Part shown: piece after piece, positions 18,417-26,924 of the stretch
Layout: each line of letters starts with the position of its first letter
Numbering within the stretch: position 1 is the stretch's first letter
Source: Actinomadura luteofluorescens
GTDB lineage: Bacteria; Actinomycetota; Actinomycetes; Streptosporangiales; Streptosporangiaceae
Assembly (NCBI RefSeq): GCF_013409365.1
Contig: NZ_JACCBA010000001.1
Coordinates: 4,960,001-5,024,000 of the forward strand
Length of the DNA stretch: 64,000 bases
Direction: 5' to 3'
The notes under the pieces: model-generated
Seen by the model: the letters and a program-made list of their open reading frames with translations, nothing else
Told to the model about the DNA's origin: nothing
The model's database searches: none
Made by a program: the position numbers and the translations under genes

Positions 18417-18592
18417 GCAAGGCTTTGTGGCGTAAGGCTTCCAAGAGCAAGGAAGATGGTTCAAATTGCGTGGAAGTCGCCTCCGTCTCCTGCAATGTCG
18501 CCGTCCGTGACAGCAAAGACCCTGATGGCCCCCCTCTCCTCGTGAGCCGCGGCGACTTCCGGCGCTTCACGGAGATCCTCAAGAACCTCTGA
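18407..18592 (+). CDS. DUF397 small regulator partner
   Basis: This 61-aa protein has the DUF397 pattern: WRKASKSKEDGSNCVEVA, VAVRDSKDPDGPPLLVSRGDFRRFTEILKNL. It starts within the XRE gene (ATG 18407, stop of XRE at 18414-18416), so the two are translationally coupled. DUF397 proteins are thought to bind or antagonise the cognate XRE repressor. A GCACGC/GCGTGC hairpin just after the stop may end transcription. Confidence 0.93.
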   Translation: MDLSKALWRKASKSKEDGSNCVEVASVSCNVAVRDSKDPDGPPLLVSRGDFRRFTEILKNL

Positions 18593-18686
18593 GAACGGCA
18601 CGCTCGCCGCGTGCGTTGAACTCGGGCCCAGATCTGCGAGGTAGGGCACGTCCTGACCGGCGAGTTGGTCCGTTACTCTGCTGGCC

Positions 18687-19652
18687 GTGCTGGAGACGCG
18701 CCTCGACATCGCCCGGATCCGGGCTGCCCGCCGGATGATCGACCCCGTCTTCCTCGACTCCCCGCTGTACCGCTGCGAGGCGCTGGAGCCCGTCCTCGGA
18801 TGCGCGGTGAGCGTCAAGCTGGAGACGGCGAACCCGGTGCGCAGCTTCAAGGGGCGCGGCACCGAACTCCTCGCCGGGCTCCTCACCGAGGAAGGCCGGC
18901 GCGCGGCGGTGTGCGCCAGCGCGGGCAACCTCGGGCAGGCGCTCGCCTGGTCAGGGCGCGTCCGGGGGCTCGATGTCACCGTCGTGGCCTCCCGCTCCGC
19001 GCCCGCGGCCAAGCTCGACCGCATCCGAGCGCTGGGCGCCCGGCTGGAGCTGGTGGACGGCGACTTCGACATGGCGCGCGAGCGGGCGGCCGCCCTCGCG
19101 CGGCACGACGGCATCCGGCTGGTCGAGGACAGCCTGGACATCGAGACCTGCGAGGGCGCGGCGACCATCGGCCTGGAACTGGTGGACTCCGCGACGCCGT
19201 TCGACGCCGTCCTGATCGCGCTCGGCGGCGGGGCGCTGGCCACCGGGGTGGGGCACGTGCTCAAGACCTTCGCGCCCGGGGTCGAGGTGATCTGCGTCCA
19301 GCCGGCGGGCGCGCCCGCGATGACGCGCTCCTGGCGCGGGCGGCGCGTCGTCACCACCGAGACGACCGACACCATCGCCGACGGCGTCGCCGGACGGCGC
19401 CCCATCCCGGCCGTCCTGGACGACCTCCTCGTGGTCGCCGACGACGCCGTCTTGGTCGAGGAGGCGTCGATCATCGCCGGCATGCGGATGCTCCTCGACC
19501 ACGCCGGCCTCGTCGTCGAACCGTCGGCCGCCCTCGGCGTCGCAGCGCTCCTCGAGGACCGCGCCCGCTTCGCCGACCGCCACGTCGTCACCATCGTGTG
19601 CGGCGGCAACGTCGACATGGACGCCTACCGCCGCTGGGTCCTCGAACCCTGA
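18687..19652 (+). CDS. PLP-dependent serine/threonine dehydratase-like enzyme (fold type II)
   Basis: This 321-aa enzyme probably deaminates threonine, serine or a hydroxylated amino acid. Fold-type-II landmarks are the PLP lysine in SFKGRG (about residues 53-58), the substrate loop ASAGNLGQA (about 77-85), the phosphate cup GGGALATGV and the C-terminal CGGNVD. It lacks an ACT regulatory domain, unlike biosynthetic IlvA. The GTG start at 18687 has only a weak ribosome site. It sits between two DUF397 genes, but nothing links it to them functionally. Confidence 0.85.
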   Translation: MLETRLDIARIRAARRMIDPVFLDSPLYRCEALEPVLGCAVSVKLETANPVRSFKGRGTELLAGLLTEEGRRAAVCASAGNLGQALAWSGRVRGLDVTVVASRSAPAAKLDRIRALGARLELVDGDFDMARERAAALARHDGIRLVEDSLDIETCEGAATIGLELVDSATPFDAVLIALGGGALATGVGHVLKTFAPGVEVICVQPAGAPAMTRSWRGRRVVTTETTDTIADGVAGRRPIPAVLDDLLVVADDAVLVEEASIIAGMRMLLDHAGLVVEPSAALGVAALLEDRARFADRHVVTIVCGGNVDMDAYRRWVLEP

Positions 19653-19770
19653 GGGCCAGGCGGGCGCCCTGTCCCCGGGGTGAGTGAGCCGTGGCTGGTG
19701 CGGGCGGAGAGGCCCGCTTACGGTGGCGGCAGAGTCGTCCGACCAAGGTCGTCCAGGAGAGAAGGCCGCC

Positions 19771-19977
19771 ATGCCCGAGTCCGGTCCGTCCGCCCTCCGG
19801 TGGCGCAGGAGCAGCTACAGCCACAACAACTCCCAGCAGCAGTGCGTCGAGGTGGCGGAGGCCGCCCACGTGGTCTGCGTCCGAGACAGCAAGGACCCCG
19901 CCGGCCCTCGCCTCACCCTGGGACGGGATGCCTTCCGCGGGCTGGTCGAGAGGGTGAAGGCAGGCGGCCTGGAGTAG
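19771..19977 (+). CDS. Second DUF397 protein, without adjacent XRE partner
   Basis: The 68-aa product reads ALRWRRSSYSHNNSQQQCVEVAEA and then VVCVRDSKDPAGPRLTLGRDAFRGLVERV, a clear DUF397 domain. The ATG at 19771 follows AGGAGAGAAGGCCGCC. It is an orphan copy that could cross-talk with the WhiJ-like regulator 1.3 kb upstream. Confidence 0.9.
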   Translation: MPESGPSALRWRRSSYSHNNSQQQCVEVAEAAHVVCVRDSKDPAGPRLTLGRDAFRGLVERVKAGGLE

Positions 19978-20009
19978 CCGGCCGGGCGGGCGGGCCGCGG
20001 CCGGGCGGG

Positions 20010-20474
20010 TCAGCGGCGGATGAGGCGCACGACCGGGTACCGGCGGTCGGACTTGCTCTGGTACTTGGCGTAGCGGGGCTGGGCGGCGGTGATGCGCTCC
20101 CAGGCGTCGTCGCGGTCGGCGCCTTCGAGCCGGTACGGCGTCACCGGCACGGCGTCCTCGCCGGGCAGCTCGATCGCCGCGTGCTCGGGACCCGCCATCA
20201 GGTTGGCGTACCAGTCCGGGTCCCGGCTCCCGCCGCCGGACGCGACGACCAGCCGGGCGCCGTCCTCGTCGGGGAACCACGACACGGGCGTCTCGCGCGG
20301 CCGCCCGCTCCGGCGGCCCGCGGTGTGCAGGATCAGGACGTCCATCCCCATGAACCTCCCGCGGCCGCGGCGGACCTTGCGCATCATGCGGGCGTTCATC
20401 GTCCGCTGCATCCACCGCGACACCGCTCCGGGCCCGCCGCTCTCGCGGGCCTTCGCCTGCTGATTCCCTGCCAT
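20010..20474 (-). CDS. Nitroreductase/deazaflavin (F420)-dependent oxidoreductase family protein
   Basis: This 154-aa split-barrel protein resembles Ddn-type F420H2-dependent reductases. Family motifs are ILHTAGRRSGRPRETPVSWF (about residues 50-69), VVASGGGSRDPDWYANLMAGP and ELPGEDAVPVTPYRLEGADRDDAWERI. The ATG at 20474 has CGGAGG at proper spacing; a longer frame from 20537 has no ribosome site. It implies the host makes coenzyme F420. The substrate is unknown. Confidence 0.88.
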   Translation of the reverse strand: MAGNQQAKARESGGPGAVSRWMQRTMNARMMRKVRRGRGRFMGMDVLILHTAGRRSGRPRETPVSWFPDEDGARLVVASGGGSRDPDWYANLMAGPEHAAIELPGEDAVPVTPYRLEGADRDDAWERITAAQPRYAKYQSKSDRRYPVVRLIRR

Positions 20475-20674
20475 CGCCTGCCTCCGGTCGGCCGTACTGG
20501 TATGCCTTGTCCTCGACGCGAGGCGCGGCCCGGTCAAGGGGGCTTCCCGATTCCTGACCGGTCCGGCGCGACAGGGCGCGGGACGGTTGGCGTGGGGGTT
20601 TCCTGGGGCATGCCATGGGCAGGGGGATGTCCGTCGTTATGACGTGTCCTTCGACTACCGGGGGGTTTTCGGAG

Positions 20675-23170
20675 ATGACCGCGGGATGGTACGGGCCAGG
20701 GGGAATGGACCCGTTCGAGGAGATGCTCGCCCGCTTCTTCGGGGCGCGGGCGCACCGGCGGCCCATGGAGCGGATCAGCCTCGCGCGGCTGATGAGCGAG
20801 CCCGCGCGGGAGCTGGTGCGGGACGCCGCCGCGCAGGCGGCGCAGTGGGGCAGCGACGATCTCGACACCGATCACCTGCTGTGGGCGGCGACGCGGCAGC
20901 AGGGGACGCGGCAGTGGATGGCGCGGGCCGGCGCGGACCCGGACAAGATCCGGGAGGAGATCGAGGACCACGCGCGGCGCGGTGAGCCCCGGGACGTCCC
21001 GCCCGAGCTGACCCCCTCCGCCAAGCGGGCGCTGCTCGACTCGCACCAGGTCTCGCGGGCGCTCGGATCGTCCTACATCGGGCCCGAGCACCTGCTGTTC
21101 GCGCTGGCGCTGGACCGGGGGTCGAGCGCCGGGCGGATCCTCGACCACGAGCACGTGACGCCCGACTCGCTGCAGCAGGCGGCGTCCGGCGGGGGCTCCG
21201 GGCAGCCGCCGCCCGGCGGCGGGCAGCCGAGCGGGACGCCCACGCTGGACGAGTTCGGGCGCGACCTGACCGCCCTCGCCCGGGAGGGGCGCATCGACCC
21301 GGTGATCGGGCGCGAGGACGAGATCGAGGAGACGGTCGAGGTCCTCTCGCGGCGCACCAAGAACAACCCGGTGCTGATCGGCGACCCGGGGGTCGGCAAG
21401 ACCGCGATCGCCGAGGGGCTGGCGCAGCGGATCGTGGACGACGAGGTGCCCGAGACGCTGCGCGGCAAGCGCATCGTCCAGATCGACCTGGGCGGTGTCG
21501 TCGCGGGCACCCGGTACCGGGGCGACTTCGAGGAGCGGCTGAAGAAGCTCGTCGACGAGATCCGCGACCACGCCGAGGGCCTGGTCGTGTTCATCGATGA
21601 GATCCACACGATCGTGGGCGCGGGCAGCGCGGAGGGCGCGATGTCGGCGGGGAACATGCTGAAGCCGCCGCTCGCCCGCGGTGAGCTGCACGTCGTCGGC
21701 GCGACCACGATCGACGAGTACCGCCGCAACATCGAGAAGGACGCGGCGCTGGAGCGGCGGTTCCAGCCGATCCTCGTGCCGGAGCCGAGCGCGGACGACA
21801 GCATCGAGATCCTGCGCGGCCTCCGCGACCGGTACGAGGCGCACCACCAGGTGCGCTTCACCGACGAGGCGCTCGTCGCGGCCGTCGACCTGTCCAGCCG
21901 CTACCTGACCGACCGGTTCCTGCCGGACAAGGCGATCGACCTCATCGACCAGGCGGGCGCCCGCGTCCGGCTGCGCTCCACGCGCGACGGCGGGCGCCGC
22001 GAGCTGGAGCAGCGCCTCGACCAGCGGCGCCGCGAGAAGGACCAGGCCGTCGCGGACGAGGACTACGAGCGCGCCTCCGAGCTGCGCGACGAGGTCGCCC
22101 GGCTGGAGAAGGACCTCACCGCGACGCGCGAGAACGGCGGGCCGGTCACGGTCCCGGAGGTGACCACGGAGGACATCGCCGAGGTCGTCTCGCGGATCTC
22201 CGGCGTCCCCGTCACCCAGCTCACGCAGGCCGAGCGGGAGCGCCTGGCGAACCTGGAGGGGCACCTGCACGAGCGCGTCATCGGGCAGGAGGACGCGGTC
22301 GCGGCGGTGGCGCGGGCCGTCCGGCGGTCCCGCGCCGGGATGGGCGACCCGGACCGCCCCATCGGCGGGTTCCTGTTCCTCGGCCCGACCGGCGTCGGTA
22401 AGACCGAGCTGGCCAAGGCGCTGGCGGAGGCCCTGTTCGGCAGCCGGGACCGGATGATCCGGTTCGACATGAGCGAGTTCCAGGAGCGGCACACCGTCAG
22501 CCGCCTGATGGGCGCGCCGCCCGGGTACGTCGGCTACGAGGAGGCGGGGCAGCTCACCGACGCCGTCCGCCGCCAGCCGTACTCGGTGATCCTGCTGGAC
22601 GAGATCGAGAAGGCGCACCAGGACGTGTTCAACGTCCTGCTGCAGCTCCTCGACGACGGGCGCCTCACAGACGCGCAGGGCCGCACCGTCGACTTCCGCA
22701 ACACCGTCGTGATCATGACGAGCAATCTCGGCTCGGAGCTGATCACCGGTACCACCGAGATCGGCTTCGGCACGTCCGGCGACGGCGGCGCCGGGCTGCG
22801 CGACCGGATCATGCGGCGGCTGCGCGAGTCGTTCCGGCCCGAGTTCCTCAACCGGATCGACGAGATCATCGTCTTCCGGCGCCTGGAGGAGGGCCAGCTC
22901 CGCCAGATCACCGACCTGCTGCTGGACGAGACGCGCCGCCGCCTGCGCGCCCAGGACGTCTCCGTCACCTTCGGCACCGAGGCGGTGGACTGGCTCGCCG
23001 AGCGCGGCTACCAGCCCGAGTTCGGGGCCCGGCCGCTGCGCCGCACGATCCAGCGGGAGGTGGACGACCGGCTCTCCGACCTGCTCCTGTCGGGCGACCT
23101 GCGGCCCGGCGGGCATGTCGAGGTGTCCGCGGTGAACGGCGGCCTCGAGTTCGACGTCGCCACCGGGTAA
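20675..23170 (+). CDS. Clp-family AAA+ unfoldase (ClpC-like paralogue)
   Basis: This 831-aa protein is an ATP-driven unfoldase. An unusual Gly/Phe-rich N-terminus ([23 protein letters not shown]) precedes the Clp_N domain, and a Gly/Pro linker follows. AAA1 has Walker A GDPGVGKT near residue 236 and [13 protein letters not shown]-type coiled-coil middle domain follows ([21 protein letters not shown]). AAA2 has GPTGVGKT near residue 570 and the ClpB_D2-small region. An IGF tripeptide near residue 696 could dock ClpP. The N-terminus differs from housekeeping ClpC, so this is a second copy. ATG 20675 is the favoured start; ATG 20705, with AGGGGGA, is possible. Confidence 0.92.
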   Translation: MTAGWYGPGGMDPFEEMLARFFGARAHRRPMERISLARLMSEPARELVRDAAAQAAQWGSDDLDTDHLLWAATRQQGTRQWMARAGADPDKIREEIEDHARRGEPRDVPPELTPSAKRALLDSHQVSRALGSSYIGPEHLLFALALDRGSSAGRILDHEHVTPDSLQQAASGGGSGQPPPGGGQPSGTPTLDEFGRDLTALAREGRIDPVIGREDEIEETVEVLSRRTKNNPVLIGDPGVGKTAIAEGLAQRIVDDEVPETLRGKRIVQIDLGGVVAGTRYRGDFEERLKKLVDEIRDHAEGLVVFIDEIHTIVGAGSAEGAMSAGNMLKPPLARGELHVVGATTIDEYRRNIEKDAALERRFQPILVPEPSADDSIEILRGLRDRYEAHHQVRFTDEALVAAVDLSSRYLTDRFLPDKAIDLIDQAGARVRLRSTRDGGRRELEQRLDQRRREKDQAVADEDYERASELRDEVARLEKDLTATRENGGPVTVPEVTTEDIAEVVSRISGVPVTQLTQAERERLANLEGHLHERVIGQEDAVAAVARAVRRSRAGMGDPDRPIGGFLFLGPTGVGKTELAKALAEALFGSRDRMIRFDMSEFQERHTVSRLMGAPPGYVGYEEAGQLTDAVRRQPYSVILLDEIEKAHQDVFNVLLQLLDDGRLTDAQGRTVDFRNTVVIMTSNLGSELITGTTEIGFGTSGDGGAGLRDRIMRRLRESFRPEFLNRIDEIIVFRRLEEGQLRQITDLLLDETRRRLRAQDVSVTFGTEAVDWLAERGYQPEFGARPLRRTIQREVDDRLSDLLLSGDLRPGGHVEVSAVNGGLEFDVATG

Positions 23171-23171
23171 T

Positions 23172-23192
23172 GGCTATAGTCCTCTTATAACC
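23172..23192 (+). promoter_or_regulatory. AT-rich dyad upstream of the CGNR gene
   Basis: GGCTATAG (23172-23179) is roughly inverted as TTATAACC (23185-23192). This is the only AT-rich spot between the Clp gene and the CGNR gene; TATAAC could serve as a -10 box. Confidence 0.35.
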
Positions 23193-23222
23193 CTTACAGA
23201 GTGCTCGGGTGCAGGAGGACGC

Positions 23223-23777
23223 GTGCTCATCCCGATGGCCGACTATGCGGCGGGCGTCGAGGTCGCGAACGACCTCGTCAGCACGTCGCCCACCGTCCGG
23301 GGCGCCGAGGCGCTCTCCGGGCCCGCCGACCTGGCCGGCCTGCTCGCGGCGTACGACGTCGCGGCGCCGGTCGCCGATGACGTCGAGAAGGTCCGCTTCC
23401 TGCGCGGCGAGGTGCGCGCCGTCATGGAGTCCGGGACCGAGGACGAGGCGGTGGAGCGCCTGGCACTGCTGGCCGGGCACGCCGGGCTCGCGCCCGTGCT
23501 GCGCCGCGACCCGTCCGGCCGGTGGCGGTGGTACGTCCCGACGGCCCGGGACGCCGCCCTCGTCGGCGAGGTGGCCGCCCTCGTAGGCGTCGCGCTGCTC
23601 GGCCTCGTCCGGGCGCTCGGCCACGATCGTTTCCGCGCCTGCGCCGCCCCCGGCTGCGGGGGCGTGTTCGCCGACGCCAGCCGCGCCGGCCGCCGCCGCT
23701 ACTGCATGCCGGAACTGTGCGGGAACAGGCAGAACGTCGCCAACCACCGTGCGCGCCGCCGGGCGGTGGCCCGATGA
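23223..23777 (+). CDS. CGNR zinc-finger (ABATE domain) regulator
   Basis: This 184-aa protein has an N-terminal ABATE-like helical domain (residues 1-130) and a C-terminal zinc finger (CAAPGCGGVFADASRAGRRRYCMPELCGNRQNVANHRARRR) containing the signature CGNR. Members are probable stress-responsive transcription factors. The GTG start at 23223 follows GGAGGACGC. Its last codon and stop overlap the next ATG (ATGA), so it is coupled to the phosphatase gene. Confidence 0.9.
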   Translation: MLIPMADYAAGVEVANDLVSTSPTVRGAEALSGPADLAGLLAAYDVAAPVADDVEKVRFLRGEVRAVMESGTEDEAVERLALLAGHAGLAPVLRRDPSGRWRWYVPTARDAALVGEVAALVGVALLGLVRALGHDRFRACAAPGCGGVFADASRAGRRRYCMPELCGNRQNVANHRARRRAVAR

Positions 23778-24205
23778 CGCTCACCGGCGCGATCCGGCTC
23801 CCGGACGGAACCCTGATCCGGGGCCGCGGCCTGCGGAACCCGGCCCCCGACGGCCCCGCCCCCGACTTCGGGCTCTACCTGGGCTCCGGGCGCCTCCGCC
23901 GCAGGCACGAGCCGGCGCTGGGCTGGCCGTCCGCCTGGATCGACTGGCCCGACTTCCTGCTGCCCCGCGACCGGGACGAGGCCGTCCGGCAGATCCGCGC
24001 CCTGCACGAGCGGGCCCGCTCCGGTGCCACCGCCGAGGTCGCCTGCGGAGGCGGCGTCGGCCGCACCGGAACGGTCATCGCCTGCCTGGCCGTCCTGTCG
24101 GGGGTGGCCCCGTCCGAGGCCGTCGCCTGGGCGCGCGAGCACCACCACCCGCGCGCCGTCGAAACCCCCTGGCAACGCCGCTGGGTGACCCGTTTCCCGG
24201 CCTGA
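23774..24205 (+). CDS. Protein-tyrosine-phosphatase-like enzyme
   Basis: This 143-aa protein carries a CX5R phosphatase signature, C91-GGGVG-R97 followed by TG, within VACGGGVGRTGTVIACLAVLSG. The family helix ARE and a His/Pro stretch follow. A preceding DWPDFLLPRD could supply the general acid Asp. It overlaps the CGNR gene by 4 bp, suggesting coordinated expression of a regulator and a phosphatase. The length fits compact dual-specificity-like bacterial enzymes. The substrate is unknown. Confidence 0.82.
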   Translation: MTLTGAIRLPDGTLIRGRGLRNPAPDGPAPDFGLYLGSGRLRRRHEPALGWPSAWIDWPDFLLPRDRDEAVRQIRALHERARSGATAEVACGGGVGRTGTVIACLAVLSGVAPSEAVAWAREHHHPRAVETPWQRRWVTRFPA

Positions 24206-24229
24206 ACCCGGAACGCGGCCCGGGTCCGC

Positions 24230-25837
24230 TCAGGTCTCCGCGAGGATCAGTTTCGCGGCGTGCTCGCCGATCATCATGCTGGGGGCGTTGGTGTTGCCGC
24301 CGATGATGCTCGGCATGATCGACGCGTCCGCCACGCGGAGCGCCTCGATGCCGCGCACGCGCAGCCCGGGGTCGACGACGGCCCGCTCGTCGGCGCCCAT
24401 CCGGCACGAGCCCACCGGGTGGTAGACGGTCGTGGCGCGGTTCGGCAGCTCCCTGGCCAGGGTCTCGCGGTCCGGATACTTCGGTCCGGGAGACAGCTCC
24501 TCCTTGACGTCCCCGGCGATGGCCTGGCTCGCCATCACCTCGCGGACCAGTTCGATGCCGTCCAGCAGCAGCCGGGCGTCGTCGGGCTCGGTGAGGTAGC
24601 CGGGGTCGATGACCGGCGCGGCCGACGGGTCCGCCGACCCCAGCCGGAGCGTGCCGCGGCTCTTCGGGTAGATCAGCGTCGGCATGATCGTGAGTGCGGA
24701 CCGCTTGTCGACGGCGTGCCGCACCGGGGCGTCCTGGTTCGGGAACGGGTACGACCACGGCAACGCGTGCAACTGGATGTCGGGCACGTCGCCCGCCTGC
24801 CCGCTGCGGACGAAGCCGACCGCCTCGAACACGCTGCGGGCGACCCACGTCCCGCCCCTCGTCCACTCCTTGGCGACGCCCTTGGCGAAGTAGGGCGCGG
24901 TGCCCTTGTGGCGGGCCGTGTCCATGACGAACGTCATCGGCACGAACATGTGGTCGTGCAGGTTGTCGCCCACCGGGAGGTCGACGCGCACCTCGATGCC
25001 GTGGTCCTTCAGATGGGCGGCCGGGCCCACGCCGGACAGCATCAGCAGGTGCGGGGAGCCGAACGCCCCCGCCGACAGGACGACCTCCCGGGACGCCCGG
25101 ATCGTCGCCTTCCCCTTCTTCCCGGCGACCTCGACGCCCGTCGCCCGCCCCTTCTCGATCACGATGCGCCGCACCGTCACGTTCGTCAGGACCGTCAGGT
25201 TCGGTAGGCCGTGGTCGTCGAGGTAGCCGACGGACGAGCTGTAGCGCAGGCCGTCCGCGACGCTCTGCTGGAAGATCCCCACGCCCTCCTGCTCGGCGCC
25301 GTTGTAGTCGTCGTTGCGCTTGACGCCCGCCGTCTGGACGACCGCCTCGATGAACGCCTCGGAAGCGGGCGTGAGGTCGCGCTGCCGGGTCACCTGGATC
25401 GGGCCGCCCGCGCCGCGCAGGTCGGAGGCGCCGTCCTCCCAGTTCTCCATCCGCCGGTAGCTGTCGAGGACGTCGTCGAAGCCCCACCCGGTGCAGCCCT
25501 CGGCGGCCCAGTCGTCGTAGTTCCTGCGGTGGCCGCGCACGAACAGCATCCCGTTGATCGACCCCGAACCGCCGAGCACGCGCCCCCGGACCTGCGGGAT
25601 CCTCCGGTCGAGCGCGCTCTTCTGCGGGGCGCTGTAGAAGCCCCAGTCCAGCCGCTTCTTCAGCTGCGGGACGTTGTGGAAGACGGCGATCAGCCCCGGC
25701 TTGCGGACCAGCGGCGTCCGGTCCGGACCGCCCGCCTCCACCAGGACGACGCTCGCCCCGGACTCGGCCAGCCGCCTGGCCAGCACGCAGCCGGCGCTGC
25801 CGGCCCCCACCACGACGTAATCAGCGCTCCGGTCCAT
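24230..25837 (-). CDS. GMC family FAD-dependent alcohol/choline oxidoreductase
   Basis: This 535-aa flavoenzyme has FAD-binding GAGSAGCVLARRLAE (from residue 8), an E at the end of strand 2 (VLVEAGG), GMC signature 1 (GRVLGGSGSINGMLFVRGH) and signature 2 (GAFGSPHLLMLSGVGP). The C-terminal catalytic region reads TTVYHPVGSCRMG, with the active His, then NTNAPSMMIGEHAAKLI. It is closest in pattern to choline and aliphatic alcohol dehydrogenases. The start is ATG 25837. It is monocistronic; no betaine aldehyde dehydrogenase is adjacent, so choline is only one candidate substrate. Confidence 0.93.
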   Translation of the reverse strand: MDRSADYVVVGAGSAGCVLARRLAESGASVVLVEAGGPDRTPLVRKPGLIAVFHNVPQLKKRLDWGFYSAPQKSALDRRIPQVRGRVLGGSGSINGMLFVRGHRRNYDDWAAEGCTGWGFDDVLDSYRRMENWEDGASDLRGAGGPIQVTRQRDLTPASEAFIEAVVQTAGVKRNDDYNGAEQEGVGIFQQSVADGLRYSSSVGYLDDHGLPNLTVLTNVTVRRIVIEKGRATGVEVAGKKGKATIRASREVVLSAGAFGSPHLLMLSGVGPAAHLKDHGIEVRVDLPVGDNLHDHMFVPMTFVMDTARHKGTAPYFAKGVAKEWTRGGTWVARSVFEAVGFVRSGQAGDVPDIQLHALPWSYPFPNQDAPVRHAVDKRSALTIMPTLIYPKSRGTLRLGSADPSAAPVIDPGYLTEPDDARLLLDGIELVREVMASQAIAGDVKEELSPGPKYPDRETLARELPNRATTVYHPVGSCRMGADERAVVDPGLRVRGIEALRVADASIMPSIIGGNTNAPSMMIGEHAAKLILAET

Positions 25838-26204
25838 GTGTTCCTCTCAGCGGACGCCGTGCAGCGAGGCGACCGCTAACGAGGGCCCGCGCCTGGCCCT
25901 TGTCGGCGCCGCCGTCCCGGCCGGACGCGGGAGTTCCCGCCGGTCGGGCGACAGAAATGGGTGGCCCGATCGTAGAAGGGCGGGGACGGGTCTCCAAGGG
26001 GTGTCCCGGTGACCGGAACCTCCCCCCCGCCTGCGCCCCTTTCCCAGGATCCTCGACGGCCCGTTGGCAGATATCGCCGACGGCGGTGCGCGCGTGCGGG
26101 AAATGGTGCCGAATCTCCCGTCCGGAATCAGCTGGTTCGCCTCCCCGCCTGCACTGGTCCGGCCGCGCTGCCGCGGCGCCGTTCCGGCGGTTTCCGGAGG
26201 AGTC
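25838..26204. other. Intergenic region without recognisable gene
   Basis: About 370 bp between the GMC gene start and the chitinolytic promoter. Open frames here lack ribosome sites and plausible protein sequence. The first 60 bp presumably hold the promoter of the GMC gene. Confidence 0.4.
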
Positions 26205-26263
26205 TTGCCCGCGATCGCGCGCGGGGTTAACGTTCGCTAAATCCGATAGGAAAGTTTCCTATC
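26205..26263 (+). promoter_or_regulatory. Promoter and palindromic operator of the chitinolytic operon
   Basis: TTGCCC (26205-26210) and TAACGT (26228-26233) are 17 bp apart. A perfect palindrome, GATAGGAAA-G-TTTCCTATC (26245-26263), falls at the expected transcription start, the position of a repressor operator. It does not match the DasR consensus that I know. Confidence 0.65.
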
Positions 26264-26387
26264 CGATGGAGTGTTCATGCCCCGCTCCCGCGCCCCGCCC
26301 CGTCGACGTGCCGGCTGCTCCCCTCCCGCGGCAGCTCCTGCCGCGACGACGTTCCATGACCACCCCCATCACGCAAGGACCCCCCGC

Positions 26388-26924
26388 ATGAAGACCACCC
26401 CCCGCACGAAGCGTTCGCGCAGGATCGCCGCCATCACGGCCGGCGTCGGAATCGCCCCGCTCGTCGCCGTGGTGATCCCGGCGACCTCGGCCTGGGCCCA
26501 CGGGTACGTCTCGGCGCCGATGAGCCGGCAGGCCCAGTGCGCGCAGCACATCGTCCAGTGCGGCTCCATCCAGTGGGAGCCGCAGAGCGTCGAAGGCCCG
26601 AAGGGCCTGCGCAGCTGCAGCGGCGGAAACGCGCAGTTCGCCGAGCTCGACGACGACAGCAAGGGCTGGAGGGCCACGACGGTCGGCCAGACCGTCACCT
26701 TCACCTGGACGTTCACCGCCCGGCACCGCACCTCGAACTACGAGTACTACGTCGGCGGCAGGCGCGTCGCCGTGGTCAGCGGCAACAACCAGCAGCCCCC
26801 GGCCACCGTCTCGCACTCGGTCAACCTCGGCGGCGTCACCGGGCGGCAGAAGGTGCTGGCGATCTGGAACATCGCCGACACGGCCAACGCCTTCTACGCC
26901 TGCGTCGACGTGAACGTCCAGTGA
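26388..26924 (+). CDS. AA10 lytic polysaccharide monooxygenase (chitin-active type)
   Basis: This secreted copper enzyme oxidatively cleaves crystalline chitin. The 178-aa precursor has a signal peptide ending AWA and mature H38 (HGYVSAPMSRQAQC), which forms the histidine brace. The mature enzyme is about 141 residues with no carbohydrate module. This is the compact single-domain AA10 form with Cys pairs and the C-terminal IWNIADTANAFYACVDVNV. The ATG at 26388 was chosen because it directly yields the signal peptide. The stop overlaps the chitinase start (TGATG). Confidence 0.93.
   Translation: MKTTPRTKRSRRIAAITAGVGIAPLVAVVIPATSAWAHGYVSAPMSRQAQCAQHIVQCGSIQWEPQSVEGPKGLRSCSGGNAQFAELDDDSKGWRATTVGQTVTFTWTFTARHRTSNYEYYVGGRRVAVVSGNNQQPPATVSHSVNLGGVTGRQKVLAIWNIADTANAFYACVDVNVQ

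Noticed and set aside
25900..26391. 163-aa open frame before the LPMO gene
   Set aside because: No ribosome site, no protein-like features, and it spans the promoter and operator of the chitinolytic operon.
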